Part shown: positions 9,006 through 17,069 of the stretch, one piece after another | How positions within the stretch are numbered: position 1 is the stretch's first letter | Layout: every line of letters begins with the position of its first letter | Source of the DNA: Rubripirellula amarantea | GTDB taxonomy: Bacteria; Planctomycetota; Planctomycetia; Pirellulales; Pirellulaceae | Reading direction: 5' to 3' | Assembly (NCBI RefSeq): GCF_007859865.1 | Contig: NZ_SJPI01000001.1 | Span: forward strand, 1,054,001-1,118,000 | Length of the DNA stretch: 64,000 nt | Made by a program: the position numbers and the translations under genes | The notes under the pieces: model-generated | Databases searched by the model: none | What the model saw: the letters and a program-made list of their open reading frames with translations, nothing else | Told to the model about the DNA's origin: nothing

Positions 9006-9914
9006 TCAATTCTCAAACGCCGTGGGTGGAATCGCGATGGTGCAAGCCTGATCTTCCCGGCTGCCCAGACTGATCGAAAGCCTGCCTCTTTCCACAGGCG
9101 TCGATTTTCCGTCGACCAATACCGAATCGAACTTCGCCAATTCGTGCCAAAGCCGCAATCCAACCGTCTGCCCAGCGGGAAGGTGATCTAGGACTACTTT
9201 GCCCGTCGAGTCACTCAGGCCGGCAACGGGGCTATCGGGAACAGCAATGAAGGATTGCATCCAGGGAAATTGCTGGCAACCTACCGCCGCAGGCGTTCGC
9301 TCACTTTGCTTGACTGCAAAAGAGTGAGCACGATCCTTGGGAACCGCCACGGCAACGTAGGGATTGTCGAAAAAACGTATCTGGACGATATGACCGAACA
9401 CATCACGATTGGCAAACTCAATTGAATCACCAGCTCGGGCGAGCACGACATGCGGATCAAAACGGCATCCCTCACAACGAATAACATGCGTCTGCGATAA
9501 GGATGTCGGCGGATTCTGGGTTTGCAAATCAGCCGTCACAAGGATGTTTGCGATTCCAAACGTCGAAGGATCAACGATCAACGATTCGTCCACCATGCCG
9601 GGGTCGCCACAAAACACAGTCGTCTCACCGATCGTCACTGGCCTTGGTCCCGGGATGGAGCCGTCATAGACGAACTGAATCGACAATTGGCAAACGGACT
9701 GCACCGCGTGCGGAGTGGGTGACTGAGTGGAAACTGGGATCGCAGATTGAGCATCCGACTGAGCGACACCTTGATCAGCGACTCGAGCGGGCGGAAGGTC
9801 CACGTGCTGATGCTCCGCCGACTCAAAACAACCCTGACTCAACAAAAACGGCACTGTCAAAGACAGCGCCGTCGTTAGATTCACAAGGGTTGATTTGTGA
9901 CGAGTGTTAACCAC
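9006..9914 (-). CDS. Cupredoxin-like lipoprotein, copper site incomplete
   Basis: A paralogue of the neighbouring blue-copper protein, about 302 residues from a GTG start that overlaps the upstream stop; a second GTG at 9884 is also possible. A lipoprotein signal ends at LSQGC (Cys29). Residues about 75-300 align with the neighbour: CRFDPHVVLA, FGHIVQIRFF with H175, and the loop C213-QQ-F216-PW-M219. In the neighbour the corresponding loop is CNIHPWM, so here the second copper-ligand histidine is Phe. The cupredoxin fold is likely kept but a normal type 1 copper site is not. Extra cysteines (FCG, CEGC) are present. Confidence 0.75.
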   Translation of the reverse strand: MVNTRHKSTLVNLTTALSLTVPFLLSQGCFESAEHQHVDLPPARVADQGVAQSDAQSAIPVSTQSPTPHAVQSVCQLSIQFVYDGSIPGPRPVTIGETTVFCGDPGMVDESLIVDPSTFGIANILVTADLQTQNPPTSLSQTHVIRCEGCRFDPHVVLARAGDSIEFANRDVFGHIVQIRFFDNPYVAVAVPKDRAHSFAVKQSERTPAAVGCQQFPWMQSFIAVPDSPVAGLSDSTGKVVLDHLPAGQTVGLRLWHELAKFDSVLVDGKSTPVERGRLSISLGSREDQACTIAIPPTAFEN

Positions 9915-10677
9915 CAAGGGTGATCGTCCCGAAATCGTTCTCGCCAGGCTTGATTTCGATTTCCAACGCACCACGTTTCAGCTTGACTTTCTCGCCGTTG
10001 ACGTCGACTTCCTTAAAACTAACGCTTTCGTGAAAAATACGAAAATTGAACTTCTCACCCGCGGGTAATCCCTTGATCGTGACTTCGCCGTTGTCGTCGC
10101 TAACGCTGACGAATGGGTGATCAAGAACAACAACATAGGACTTCATCCAAGGGTGGATGTTGCAAGTCACATTGGTCGGCGCGGGTTCAGCATCGGTCAA
10201 TTCAACCGAAACCGATTGCCCAGCCGGGATGTTGGGGTTCTGAGCCTTGTTGTTGAAGAACTGCATATTGGCGTTGTGGCCAACTTCGTCGGGATTGTCC
10301 ACCTTCAACGTATCACCCTTCATGGCCACGGCGATGTGTGGCTCGAAGCGGCAATCTTGGTTAGCAAGAACCACGACCTTCGGATCAACAGGAGCAAACT
10401 TTGGTGCCGGATCTCGACGTCCGGTGTAGACGTAGAAGACAACGTTCTTGATGCCGTTGTTGTCTTTGTTGACCAACAAGCTCTCGTCGATCAAGTCGAA
10501 CTTCCCACAATACTGGGCGTCGGCTGTCACATTTGTCTTAGCAGGCGTCGGTGCATCACCGGCGTATTTGAAAGTGACCTTCAGATCGCCAGTTTCTGCC
10601 GAGGCGGACGAAGTCCCCAGGAACCCGCCAAGCCCGATCGTGGCAGCAGCAATCAAACATGCAGTTAAGTTTTTCAA
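9907..10677 (-). CDS. Periplasmic blue-copper (cupredoxin) protein, amicyanin-like ligand loop
   Basis: A 256-residue secreted protein with a signal peptide ending near ASAE (residue 28). The ligand set is H134 (VGHNA), C172, H175 and M178 in CNIHPWM, the same Cys-x2-His-x2-Met spacing as the amicyanin loop. A C-terminal carboxypeptidase-regulatory-like beta domain follows from about residue 185. It probably carries electrons in the periplasm for the haem-copper oxidase made by the cluster. The start is TTG with GGAG eight bases upstream. It is the first gene of the long minus-strand cluster and overlaps its paralogue. Confidence 0.85.
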   Translation of the reverse strand: MKNLTACLIAAATIGLGGFLGTSSASAETGDLKVTFKYAGDAPTPAKTNVTADAQYCGKFDLIDESLLVNKDNNGIKNVVFYVYTGRRDPAPKFAPVDPKVVVLANQDCRFEPHIAVAMKGDTLKVDNPDEVGHNANMQFFNNKAQNPNIPAGQSVSVELTDAEPAPTNVTCNIHPWMKSYVVVLDHPFVSVSDDNGEVTIKGLPAGEKFNFRIFHESVSFKEVDVNGEKVKLKRGALEIEIKPGENDFGTITLGG

Positions 10678-10962
10678 AATCGTATCTCCGAAAGAGTCGG
10701 TCGCTTGGGTGGATTCGGTTGGAAGCGGGCCTCGTCATAAAAACCGCGAGGCACTCCGTTTTGCGAGGTGGGGAAGCCGTCACGGCCAGGGGTGCAAAAC
10801 GTCCTAAAAATGTGCTTGAGGGCACCTCCTTGAGTATAAGCAGGTAAGGCAAGAAGTCTACCACTGAGCCGCCTTTTGAAGCGGCGTCCAACCGCTTAGG
10901 ATGCGTCCCGCAGACAAAGTCGCTTCGACTGGCGGCCCATAAGCACTCTCTTGGTGGAAAAC

Positions 10963-12249
10963 ATGAAAGTTTTGATCGTTGGTAATGGCGGACGTGAACA
11001 CGCGTTAGCGTGGAAGCTGGGTATGTCACCGAAAGTCACGAAGGTTTTCGTCGCTCCTGGCAACGCCGGCACCGCGATTGACGCCACCAATGTCAACATT
11101 CCAGTCTCGGACAAGGCCGCGATCGTCAAATTTGCTCAAGACAACGAGATCGCTCTGGCGGTTGTGGGCCCGGAGGCCCCCTTGGTTGACGGGCTCGTCG
11201 ATGACCTCGAGAACGCCGGCATCCTGACCTTTGGCCCGTCAGCCGCTGCCGCTGAACTGGAAGGCAGCAAAGTGTTCTGCAAAAACATGCTGCACACCGC
11301 CAACATTCCGACGGCGAACTACCGCGCGTTCCGAGGCGGCGATGACGCGATGCGGTACATCAAGGAACGCTACCCCGAACCAGGCGAATCGGCCTACGTC
11401 GTCGTCAAAGCCGATGGCCTTGCTGCGGGCAAAGGCGTGATCGTCTGCAGCACCAACACCGAGGCGTTCGATGCGATCCAACGAATATGCGGCGACCGCG
11501 AATTTGGTGACGCGGGCAACGAATTGGTCATCGAAGAACGACTGATTGGCCAAGAGGCTAGCGTGCTAGCGATCACCGATGGCGAAACCATCATCACGCT
11601 TCCAGCGGCCCAGGATCACAAGCCCGCCTACGACGGCGACAAAGGACCGAATACGGGCGGAATGGGGGCCTACTGCCCGACCCCGCTTATCGACGAAGAC
11701 ATGATGCAACGAGTCGAGGAAGACGTTCTGGTCCCGATCGTTCACGCCATGAAACGCGCGCGTCGACCGTTCAAAGGTGTTCTTTACGCCGGACTGATGA
11801 TGACGGCGGCCGGCCCCAAAGTGCTTGAGTTCAACGTCCGATTCGGTGACCCCGAATGCCAACCGTTGCTGATGCGATTGAAAAGCGACCTGTTTGACAT
11901 TCTTTGCGCAGCAGCACGTGGACGCCTTTCCGAAATTGATAGCCTTGAATGGGACGAACGCCCAAGTCTTTGCGTCGTAATGGCCAGCGAAGGGTATCCG
12001 GGATCCTACGAAAGTGGTCGAAAGATTACCGGTCTCGATGCAGCCGACGCGATTGATGATGTCAAGGTTTTTCACGCGGGCACCAAAATGGAAAATGGCA
12101 ACGTGGTGAACGCTGGCGGTCGGGTGCTGGGTGTAACCGCCATGGGCGATTCCATCAGCTTGGCAAAACTGCAAGCGTACAAAGCCGTCAAAGAAATTCG
12201 TTGGCCGGGTGCATGGTGCCGTAAAGACATCAGCGACAAGGCACGTTGA
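10963..12249 (+). CDS. purD: Phosphoribosylamine-glycine ligase (GARS)
   Basis: A 428-residue ATP-grasp enzyme that joins glycine to phosphoribosylamine in purine synthesis. The N-terminus MKVLIVGNGGREHALAW is diagnostic and fixes the ATG at 10963 rather than an ATG four codons earlier. ATP-grasp signatures follow (VVVKADGLAAGKGVIV; VLEFNVRFGDPECQPLL), and the C-terminal domain ends with the usual region around GGRVLGVTAMG. It is a single gene facing away from the cupredoxin cluster and converging on prmC. Confidence 0.97.
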   Translation: MKVLIVGNGGREHALAWKLGMSPKVTKVFVAPGNAGTAIDATNVNIPVSDKAAIVKFAQDNEIALAVVGPEAPLVDGLVDDLENAGILTFGPSAAAAELEGSKVFCKNMLHTANIPTANYRAFRGGDDAMRYIKERYPEPGESAYVVVKADGLAAGKGVIVCSTNTEAFDAIQRICGDREFGDAGNELVIEERLIGQEASVLAITDGETIITLPAAQDHKPAYDGDKGPNTGGMGAYCPTPLIDEDMMQRVEEDVLVPIVHAMKRARRPFKGVLYAGLMMTAAGPKVLEFNVRFGDPECQPLLMRLKSDLFDILCAAARGRLSEIDSLEWDERPSLCVVMASEGYPGSYESGRKITGLDAADAIDDVKVFHAGTKMENGNVVNAGGRVLGVTAMGDSISLAKLQAYKAVKEIRWPGAWCRKDISDKAR

Positions 12250-12362
12250 TCGCGCCGCTTTCACCCTTCAGCACGGCAAGCTGCAAGCCAATGACATGTG
12301 GCCAATTGCGTTTGGCAATCAGATGCTTCCCATCACGAAATAGCCAGCTTCCGATAATCGGG

Positions 12363-13247
12363 CTATTCCTTGGTTACCGACAAGATTCGCTTGTGGCCGG
12401 CAAGATCTTTAATGAACCGGATGTCACCGTAGCCAGCCTCTTCGGCGAGCTCCTGGCAGGCGTCAGCAATCATGGGGCTGAGCTCGATCAACAGCCTGCC
12501 GCCATCGACAAGCCGCGTATTGGCTTCGGCAAGAATCCGCTCGATGATCTCCGTCCCCTTGGGACCCGACACCAACGCCAACTTCGGCTCGAAGTCTTTG
12601 ACCGAAGGTGACAATTCCTCATACTCAGCCGAGGTCACATAAGGTGGATTGCTGCAAATGATGTCGAACCGAGCGGGTGACTCAACGGCGGAAAGCAGAT
12701 CGCTTTGCATAAACTCGATCCGATCAGCAACCTGATGCTTATCAGCATTCCATTTCGCGATGGCAAGTGCCGACTCGCTCTGGTCAACTGCGACGAGCTC
12801 CGCTGTGGGAAGCTGCTTGGCGATCGTGATCGCGATCACGCCGCTTCCGGTTCCAATATCTGCGATCTGCAGAGGACGCTCGGTAATTTTGGATGCTTTC
12901 GCCAAATCCAAGGCTTCGATGACGAGGTGCTCCGTTTCGGGGCGAGGAATCAGCACATTCTCGTCCACTCGAAACGACATTGAATAGAACTCTTTGGCAC
13001 CTACCAATTGGGCAACCGGTGTTCCTTCGCCACGACGACGCACCATCTCACGAAACGCAATTTTCTGCTCCTCGCTTGGCTCTTCGTTGAACGCCGTATA
13101 TAGCTGAATCCGTTCGCACTCGCGTGCGTGGGCGAGTAACACTTCGGCATCGAGTCGAGGAGAATCGCTGCCCTTCTTTTTAAAAAAGTCAGTGGTCCAC
13201 TCCAGCAATCGCAATACCGTCCACGGGTCTTGGTTGGGCTGCGACAC
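12363..13247 (-). CDS. prmC: Release factor glutamine methyltransferase PrmC
   Basis: A 294-residue class I SAM methyltransferase that methylates the glutamine of the GGQ motif in release factors. The SAM-binding motif DIGTGSGVIAI and the catalytic NPPY (in CSNPPYVTS) are both present, with an N-terminal helical domain containing RPETEHLV. It lies 70 bp after prfA, its own substrate gene, in the conserved rpmE-prfA-prmC order. The reading frame ends in a short intergenic gap against the converging purD. Confidence 0.95.
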   Translation of the reverse strand: MSQPNQDPWTVLRLLEWTTDFFKKKGSDSPRLDAEVLLAHARECERIQLYTAFNEEPSEEQKIAFREMVRRRGEGTPVAQLVGAKEFYSMSFRVDENVLIPRPETEHLVIEALDLAKASKITERPLQIADIGTGSGVIAITIAKQLPTAELVAVDQSESALAIAKWNADKHQVADRIEFMQSDLLSAVESPARFDIICSNPPYVTSAEYEELSPSVKDFEPKLALVSGPKGTEIIERILAEANTRLVDGGRLLIELSPMIADACQELAEEAGYGDIRFIKDLAGHKRILSVTKE

Positions 13248-13317
13248 GCAATCTCCTAAAGCTGGTTGATAAGAAAGTTCTGAGGACGAAGTCGCATCGA
13301 CATCATCGTGCAGGAAT

Positions 13318-14400
13318 TCAATCGATTAGATCGCCACGGAGTTGATCGCGGTCATATTCAACCAAAGCATCGGTCACGGGAGTGACGACGCCGGTCATGA
13401 TCTGATCAAGTTTGTAAAGCGTCAAATTAATCCGGTGATCGGTCAAACGGTTCTGGGGGAAATTGTAGGTGCGGATCCGTTGACTACGGTCCCCTGATCC
13501 CATCAAACCCTTGCGTTGCTCAGACATCCGAGCTTCTTCTTCTTCGCGTTTCTTTTCGTAGATCCGAGCCTTCAAAACACGCAGCGCCTTCGCCAAGTTC
13601 TTGTGTTGGCTTTTTTCGTCCTGGCACTGAACCACGATTCCGGTTTCATGGTGAGTCAATCGAACCGCAGACTCCGTTTTGTTGACGTGCTGACCACCAG
13701 GCCCCGAGGCGCAGAATTTGTCCAAACGGTAGTCGTCGGCTTTCAAGCTGACTTCCACATCTTCTGGTTCCGGCATCACCGCGACGGTTGCGGCCGAGGT
13801 GTGGACGCGACCTTGCGTTTCTGTTTCGGGAACTCGCTGCACGCGGTGTCCTCCCGATTCGTACTGCAGATCTCGGTAAACGCTTTCACCTTCAAACGTA
13901 AGCGTGATGTCTTTGAAGCCACCCATTTCCGTCGCGGTATGGTCCATGATTTCGACCTTCCAGCCTCGCAACTCTGCGTAGCGACGATACATCTCGTAGA
14001 GGTCACGGGCGAACAAGGCGGCCTCGTCTCCACCGGTGCCCGCGCGAATTTCCATCACGCATCGCGTTCGGTGCGAGTCCTCTCCACCGACCGTCAATGA
14101 CAACAACTCTTCCCAAAGCTCTTCGCGCTGATGGCGTAAGGTTTCCATTTCAGCGAGCGCCATGTCACGTTCGTCGACATCTTCGGCCGCCTCAGCCATT
14201 TCCTTGCACTCGCCAATCTCGTCGGTCAAGCGTTTGAATTCGCGGTACTTGTTGGCGACTTTGGCAAGCCCACCGTGCTCACGTGCGGTTGCACTCATTC
14301 GCTCGCCATCGGCCGCAACCTCAGGCTTGGACATGTCATCTTCGAGTTGCTTGAATCGCGCGAGTTTTTCTTCGAGCGTGTCACGGATTGATCCGCTCAT
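13318..14400 (-). CDS. prfA: Peptide chain release factor 1
   Basis: A 360-residue class I release factor, the typical length. The GGQ catalytic motif sits at residues 235-237 in [15 protein letters not shown]. The stop-codon recognition region carries PET (191-193), the RF1-type PxT tripeptide that reads UAA/UAG, which distinguishes it from RF2. The product of the downstream gene, PrmC, would methylate the GGQ glutamine. No clear Shine-Dalgarno sequence precedes the ATG. Confidence 0.97.
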   Translation of the reverse strand: MSGSIRDTLEEKLARFKQLEDDMSKPEVAADGERMSATAREHGGLAKVANKYREFKRLTDEIGECKEMAEAAEDVDERDMALAEMETLRHQREELWEELLSLTVGGEDSHRTRCVMEIRAGTGGDEAALFARDLYEMYRRYAELRGWKVEIMDHTATEMGGFKDITLTFEGESVYRDLQYESGGHRVQRVPETETQGRVHTSAATVAVMPEPEDVEVSLKADDYRLDKFCASGPGGQHVNKTESAVRLTHHETGIVVQCQDEKSQHKNLAKALRVLKARIYEKKREEEEARMSEQRKGLMGSGDRSQRIRTYNFPQNRLTDHRINLTLYKLDQIMTGVVTPVTDALVEYDRDQLRGDLID

Positions 14401-14483
14401 CGGAGGCCACTTTTAAAGGAGAAGAAGTTTCAGTCAGTCGTGAGGTATCTAGTCAAATCGGCACCACTCACGTCGGCACCACG

Positions 14484-14522
14484 AAAACAGCCGCAACGAT
14501 CTCTCGATAGACCGTGCGGCTG
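14484..14522 (-). terminator. Rho-independent terminator-like hairpin after rpmE
   Basis: On the minus strand, CAGCCGCA (14522-14515) pairs perfectly with TGCGGCTG (14495-14488) across a 19-base loop, and the stem is followed at once by TTTT. It lies about 25 bp past the rpmE stop and before prfA, so it could act as a terminator or as an attenuator that sets the L31 to RF1 ratio. Confidence 0.55.
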
Positions 14523-14547
14523 CAGCGTTGTTGGATCGCTCGTGAAG

Positions 14548-14793
14548 CTACTTCTTCTTGCTCTTCTTCTTGGGCGCAAGTGAGCCGTATGTACCGGCTG
14601 CGAACTTCTTCTGGAACTTATCGATTCGGCCAGCCGTGTCAACGAACTTCAGCTTGCCGGTGTAGAACGGATGGCATTCGCTACAAATGTCGATGCGCAG
14701 TTCGTCTTTCACTACACTTCGAGTGGTGAAGGTATTTCCGCAACCACAAACGACGGATGTATCTTGATACTTAGGGTGGATGCCTTCTTTCAT
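14548..14793 (-). CDS. rpmE: 50S ribosomal protein L31, zinc-binding type
   Basis: An 81-residue L31. The family N-terminus [10 protein letters not shown] sets the start at 14793; an upstream in-frame Met adds unrelated residues. Zinc ligands are visible as CGC (after VV) and CSEC (in [13 protein letters not shown]), so this is the C+ form. The C-terminus ends in a Lys-rich tail. L31 bridges the two ribosomal subunits. It heads the rpmE-prfA-prmC block but is followed by a terminator-like hairpin, so prfA may have partly separate expression. Confidence 0.95.
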   Translation of the reverse strand: MKEGIHPKYQDTSVVCGCGNTFTTRSVVKDELRIDICSECHPFYTGKLKFVDTAGRIDKFQKKFAAGTYGSLAPKKKSKKK

Positions 14794-15098
14794 GGCGTCT
14801 CTCACAAATTGCTTAGGGGTGTGCGGCACCTGGCTTTGTACAGGCACCATTCTTAGGGACACTCGCGATGAAAACTCGGGCGACAGAGCGTCCAGAGTGA
14901 TTAACCGGGGCCGAAGTGTACGGCCAAGTCCCCCTTTTCCACAAGGGATACGGCCAAAACAGGCGATTTTTGCGTCCTGAATGCCTCAAAGGAGGGCCTG
15001 ACAGGGCTCTGAAAACGCTGAAATGGCGTGTCGGACTGCAAAAGGAGCCTCTATCATGATCTTTCCCCCGAACTCAAACTTGCTCGCAGAACACCGAT
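14794..15098. promoter_or_regulatory. Divergent intergenic region rpmE / CDF transporter
   Basis: No gene is visible. The region holds a 9-bp direct repeat TACGGCCAA at 14919-14927 and 14949-14957, exactly 30 bp apart, with a small hairpin between the copies (CCCTT at 14932-14936, AAGGG at 14943-14947). It must carry promoters for rpmE leftward and the metal exporter rightward. The repeats could be an operator, but no regulator family is recognised. Confidence 0.35.
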
Positions 15099-16013
15099 TT
15101 GTCGATCTCTCCTATCCGTGACGAGGCCACCATCGCGATCCGCGAGCGGGTTTACGTGGACGCGGTACGGGCCGCTGGCTGGGGACTTGGCGTCAATTTT
15201 GCATTGATGATCGTCAAGTTAGTCGGCGGAATCTTCACCGGGTCGTCTGCCCTGATCGCCGACGCAGTGAATTCAATCGGCGACGTCGCCAGCGCTCTGG
15301 CTGTTCGCGGAGCACTCGGGGTGGCCCAGATCGAAGAGGACGAAGATCATCCGTACGGTCACACCAAGGCCGAGTCGATTGCGGGACTATGCGTATCACT
15401 ACTAGTGACCTTTAGTGCCGGGTTGTTAGCCATCGAAACGGCGAAACGTCTCGGCGGCGAGCTTATCGTCCCTGGAAAAATCGCCGGCGTGATTGCTGCG
15501 GTTTGTGCCATTGCCAAAGAGGTGATCTACCAATACACCCACCGAGTTGCCAATCGCCTTCGCTCTTCGTCACTACAGGCTGTCGCTTGGGACCATCGCT
15601 GTGATGCCATTGGATCGGGCTTCATTGCCGTTTCACTGCTAGCCGCTCCTTACCTGGGATCGGCCGCCCCGTGGGTCGACCCCATCGCCGCAATCTGCAT
15701 TTGCGTGATGTTAATGATTGCTGGAATACGAATCTTTTCGGCAACCGCTCGCGAGCTTATGGATCAACAAGCTGACGCAGAAATGGTCAACGAGGCCCGC
15801 CAGATCGCATCGCAAGTAGGCCAAGTGATCGATGTCGAAAAGCTTCGCATTCGCAAGAGCGGCTTAGAGTACTTCGTGGAAATCCACATCGAAGTCGATG
15901 GAAAAATTTCGGTCTCGGAAGGGCATCGCATTGGCCACGATGTTAAAGACGCACTCCTCATTGAAATGCCCCGAGTCCGAGACGTTCACGTTCACATTGA
16001 GCCCCATGAGTGA
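15099..16013 (+). CDS. Cation diffusion facilitator, predicted manganese type
   Basis: A 304-residue CDF exporter with six membrane helices and a C-terminal cytosolic domain. The helix II/V metal site reads N58-x3-D62 (VNSIGD) and D165-x3-D169 (DHRCD), with no histidine in the ligand positions; this NDDD/DDDD pattern is associated with Mn-transporting CDFs, whereas zinc members carry His. HPYGH (84-88) and histidines in the C-terminal domain (GHRIGH, HVHIEPHE) are family features. The best start in frame is TTG; a GTG at codon 20 would remove part of the N-terminus. Two Cys-rich genes converge from the right. Confidence 0.87.
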   Translation: MSISPIRDEATIAIRERVYVDAVRAAGWGLGVNFALMIVKLVGGIFTGSSALIADAVNSIGDVASALAVRGALGVAQIEEDEDHPYGHTKAESIAGLCVSLLVTFSAGLLAIETAKRLGGELIVPGKIAGVIAAVCAIAKEVIYQYTHRVANRLRSSSLQAVAWDHRCDAIGSGFIAVSLLAAPYLGSAAPWVDPIAAICICVMLMIAGIRIFSATARELMDQQADAEMVNEARQIASQVGQVIDVEKLRIRKSGLEYFVEIHIEVDGKISVSEGHRIGHDVKDALLIEMPRVRDVHVHIEPHE

Positions 16014-16025
16014 CAAAATGAGTGA

Positions 16026-16062
16026 CAAAAAAATCCTCGCCGATAGGACTATCGACGAGGAT
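16026..16062 (-). terminator. Rho-independent terminator of the Cys-rich gene
   Basis: A strong inverted repeat: ATCCTCG and CGATAG (16033-16046) pair with CTATCG and CGAGGAT (16049-16062), with one mismatch and a two-base loop. On the minus strand it is followed by seven T residues, so it terminates the leftward Cys-rich gene that stops at 16112. On the plus strand it directly follows the CDF stop and may stop that transcript too. Confidence 0.85.
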
Positions 16063-16111
16063 CACACTTAATTCAAAGCGAGGTCACTGACCTTCCGCTA
16101 GAACGTTGAAA

Positions 16112-16495
16112 TTACTCTTGACAATTCGGGCATTCGCAGCCCTCGCATTCACAGTCATCGCCATCGCAATCGGCGGGACACTTATCGCACTCGCAACCGC
16201 TGTCCACGCTGATCAATTGAGTATCCGCAACAGCCTTCGAGGCAGAACATGACCCGGCGGCACAGCAACTAAGCTTGGCATCAGTGGAGACGAGCGAAGC
16301 AGCATCACTGCAACCGCAGGCATCGCAAACGCAACTCGAGCAGGTGCAGTCACCTTCGTCACAACATCCGCAACCGACTTCGCACTGCCCACAAGGACAT
16401 GTCAGCGAACCCGCCGTTGAACTGGCTGGCGATGTGAAAGTCATTGCGGCTAAGACTGGAACCGCCACGTAGGCAAGCATAAACATTCTAAACAT
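16112..16495 (-). CDS. Secreted cysteine-rich protein, possible metal-binding
   Basis: A 127-residue protein with a signal peptide (about residues 1-25) and 24 cysteines in the remaining 100 residues, arranged in two blocks (12 and 9 Cys) of CxC, CxxC and CC pairs, joined by a Ser/Ala linker holding CC and one more Cys. The second block is also Asp/Glu-rich. The density resembles metallothioneins, but the protein is exported and I recognise no family. The ATG at 16495 has AGGA about ten bases upstream; a TTG 11 codons earlier is less likely. It ends at a strong terminator. Confidence 0.75.
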   Translation of the reverse strand: MFRMFMLAYVAVPVLAAMTFTSPASSTAGSLTCPCGQCEVGCGCCDEGDCTCSSCVCDACGCSDAASLVSTDAKLSCCAAGSCSASKAVADTQLISVDSGCECDKCPADCDGDDCECEGCECPNCQE

Positions 16496-16573
16496 AGCTT
16501 CATTTCCTAATACAGATTTGGTATTCAAAATTCGTTTGGTGAAAATTTGTAAGTCGTTGTTACCAGCGACTTC

Positions 16574-17023
16574 CTATTTCAACCAACAGCAAATCTGGGC
16601 GCAGTGCTGCTGCGCGAATAAGAAACGAGGTGGCGGAGCTTCAGCAACTTTCGGCAGATCAAAAGTTGACTCAACGAGTTCCACGCTAGGTTGCGCGAGC
16701 ACCCAATCCGCTAAGACAGATCGGTCGACCTGCATCGACGTTGACGCCACCAAGGTGTACTGACCACTGCACTTGAGACAGCTTTCGCAGTCATTCTCTC
16801 CACCACAATGAGAAACGGGTGCGTCGGCCGTCGTCGCACAATTCGTGTTCGTAGTCTGGCAATGAGAGCAAGCCGGAATCGTCGCCGAAGCGTGCTGCTG
16901 CATTGACTTGTCTTGCTTGCAACAACAGCTCGCGTCGACCAAGACAGGCCAAAACAAGATGACCATACCCGCGAAAAACGCAGGCAATCGCTTGGCGACG
17001 AGACGAAGTTGCTTCGGTGACAT
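16574..17023 (-). CDS. Secreted cysteine/histidine-rich protein of unknown function
   Basis: A 149-residue protein with a signal peptide (hydrophobic residues 13-31) and Cys clusters: CCCK just after the likely cleavage site, CSHCQ, HCGG, CESCLKC, and HCAQICCW at the very end. The central part (about 90-130) is ordinary sequence. I recognise no family. It lies 78 bp upstream of the 24-cysteine gene on the same strand, which suggests related roles, for example binding copper or zinc outside the cytoplasm. A consensus TATAAT lies six bases before the ATG. Confidence 0.65.
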   Translation of the reverse strand: MSPKQLRLVAKRLPAFFAGMVILFWPVLVDASCCCKQDKSMQQHASATIPACSHCQTTNTNCATTADAPVSHCGGENDCESCLKCSGQYTLVASTSMQVDRSVLADWVLAQPSVELVESTFDLPKVAEAPPPRFLFAQQHCAQICCWLK

Positions 17024-17029
17024 GCACTC

Positions 17030-17035
17030 ATTATA
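17030..17035 (-). promoter_or_regulatory. Consensus -10 box immediately before a start codon
   Basis: TATAAT on the minus strand ends six bases before the ATG at 17023. A transcript initiated from it would begin at or near the A of the ATG, giving a leaderless mRNA. I find no good -35 hexamer at 16-18 bp, so the assignment rests on the -10 match alone. Confidence 0.45.
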
Positions 17036-17069
17036 GGCGGAATGCCAAACTTGAGCCTAGAGAATTTCC

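Noticed and set aside
12301-12366. Short inverted repeats between purD and prmC as a bidirectional terminator
   Set aside because: Stems of only five or six base pairs, no T-run on either strand, and one overlaps the prmC stop.
14794-15098. Possible yybP-ykoY manganese riboswitch before the CDF gene
   Set aside because: The predicted Mn specificity made this worth checking, but none of the conserved loop sequences could be recognised.
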